A stretch of DNA of 6,321 bases. Origin: Deinococcales bacterium (GTDB lineage: Bacteria > Deinococcota > Deinococci > Deinococcales > Deinococcaceae). The position numbers and the translations under genes were made by a program. The notes beneath the pieces are model-generated. The model ran no database searches. It had not been told where the DNA came from and was given only the letters and a program-made list of their open reading frames with translations. Where the stretch lies: positions 1-6,321 of the forward strand of contig JACMOA010000302.1 in the NCBI GenBank assembly GCA_014378225.1. The letters run 5' to 3'. Shown here piece after piece: positions 6,091-6,321 of the stretch (position 1 is the first letter of the stretch; every line of letters begins with the position of its first letter).

Positions 6091-6132
6091 GCCAGAAAAG
6101 TCCCCGAGCCAGAAAGTCCTCGAGCTAGAAAA
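6091..6132. repeat. Degenerate tandem repeat, 16-17 bp unit, about 2.5 copies
   Basis: GCCAGAAAAGTCCCCGA (6091-6107) is followed by GCCAGAAAGTCCTCGA (6108-6123) and the partial GCTAGAAAA (6124-6132). The junction contains a CTCGAG site and a one-base variant of it (CCCGAG). The core CGAGCCAGAAA also occurs at 4509-4519, before the LtrA gene, which suggests a dispersed short repeat. Confidence 0.6.
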
Positions 6133-6191
6133 CCCGCGTTCCTGAGCAGAAACCCAATCCTCACGAACGTTTTCCCTTTGTCTGGATAAGA

Positions 6192-6203
6192 TTGTCTAGA
6201 CAA
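6192..6203. promoter_or_regulatory. 12-bp perfect palindrome, possible operator
   Basis: TTGTCTAGACAA is a perfect palindrome in an AT-rich non-coding stretch. Its half site TTGTCT recurs 14 bp upstream at 6178-6183. It lies just downstream of the minus-strand promoter candidate, a typical repressor position. A run of six T follows on the plus strand (6205-6210), but the 4-bp AT-rich stem makes a terminator unlikely. Confidence 0.35.
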
Positions 6204-6220
6204 CTTTTTTGTAATAGCAC

Positions 6221-6250
6221 AGTATATTCCCATAAATAAAGGCATTTTAA
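6221..6250 (-). promoter_or_regulatory. Weak promoter candidate reading toward the antiporter
   Basis: On the minus strand a TATACT -10 box (6221-6226, 5 of 6 matches) is preceded after 18 bp by TTAAAA (6245-6250, 4 of 6). It would give a leader of about 400 nt to the antiporter ATG, which is long, so it may serve something else or be chance in AT-rich DNA. Confidence 0.22.
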
Positions 6251-6264
6251 CTTATTTTTTGATT

Positions 6265-6282
6265 ATTCACATGTACGTGAAT
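6265..6282. promoter_or_regulatory. Inverted repeat ATTCAC-N6-GTGAAT, possible regulator site
   Basis: The two 6-bp arms are exact complements around ATGTAC. It sits just upstream of the weak promoter candidate and is nested inside a wider 8-bp inverted repeat: AATAGCAC (6213-6220) and GTGCTATT (6290-6297). The form suits a dimeric regulator, but no regulator gene is in the window. Confidence 0.35.
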
Positions 6283-6321
6283 GTGCTAAGTGCTATTTTT
6301 TGGCGGATGATTGACCTTAAA

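Larger units (their letters stand above)
15..6124. repeat. Highly iterated palindrome CTCGAG, 41 copies across the window
   Basis: First bases of the copies: 15, 153, 177, 678, 717, 756, 804, 939, 1087, 1140, 1237, 1287, 1573, 1686, 1897, 1906, 2047, 2119, 2178, 2459, 2623, 2766, 3184, 3212, 3453, 3729, 3885, 4254, 4341, 4456, 4506, 4576, 4728, 4785, 4945, 5118, 5194, 5434, 5545, 6039 and 6119. Thirty-three are in genes and eight in about 1.3 kb of spacer, so density is about the same (6-7 per kb). In genes 25 are read as Leu-Glu, four as Ser-Ser and four with a central CGA Arg codon. A C follows in 25 of 41, and 12 are the 8-mer GCTCGAGC. Counted by hand, so one or two may be missed. Confidence 0.93.
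5809..6321. other. Non-coding region upstream of the antiporter
   Basis: No gene is supported here. A 76-codon minus-strand frame from an ATG at 6245 lacks an RBS and a recognisable domain, and half of it is simple repeat, so it is not called. The stretch holds the 15-bp repeats, a 16-17 bp repeat at 6091-6132, a 12-bp palindrome at 6192-6203, a promoter candidate and an inverted repeat near 6265. From about 6180 to the edge it is strongly AT-rich. Confidence 0.55.

Noticed and set aside
6015..6245. 76-codon minus-strand frame starting with ATG
   Set aside because: There is no RBS, and much of it is the 16-17 bp repeat and CTCGAG sites; the translation resembles no family I know.
1..6321. 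Mobile element, CRISPR array or phage defence system
   Set aside because: No transposase, integrase, Cas or toxin-like motifs are present; the CTCGAG copies are irregularly spaced and lie inside normal genes, unlike a CRISPR array.

Overview
This window carries four complete protein-coding genes, all on the minus strand. In transcription order they are a CPA2-type cation/proton antiporter, an LtrA-family membrane protein, a DJ-1/PfpI-family protein and a thiamine-diphosphate (ThDP) enzyme related to benzoylformate decarboxylase. No rRNA, tRNA, CRISPR array, transposase or phage gene was recognised. The host cannot be named from these genes. The coding regions look moderately GC-rich and the spacers AT-rich, with Shine-Dalgarno-like sites before two genes. 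A Deinococcota-like bacterium is a weak guess from overall feel, not from a marker gene.

Layout from the right edge: 5809-6321 has no convincing gene but holds short tandem repeats, two palindromic elements and a weak minus-strand promoter candidate. The antiporter gene runs from about 5808 to 4567. A 136-bp spacer with a 23-24 bp tandem repeat separates it from the LtrA-family gene (4430-3249). Next is a 557-bp AT-rich spacer with a long inverted repeat just after ltrA and a promoter candidate for the last two genes. These form a tight pair: the DJ-1/PfpI gene (2691-1870) is followed after 4 bp by the ThDP-enzyme gene (1865-111). The first 110 bp of the window lie downstream of that pair and hold no gene.

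The DJ-1/PfpI and ThDP proteins are probably made together. A ThDP enzyme of this type would act on a 2-oxo acid and release or ligate an aldehyde. DJ-1 superfamily members often act on reactive carbonyls or thiols, so an aldehyde-handling pair is a reasonable but unproven reading. The two membrane-protein genes form a second neighbourhood with no clear biochemical link to the pair.

The most striking property is not a gene. The palindrome CTCGAG occurs 41 times in 6.3 kb by hand count, about one per 154 bp, against roughly 1.5-2 expected. It is equally dense in genes and spacers, so it behaves like the highly iterated palindromes known from cyanobacteria (HIP1), but with a different sequence.
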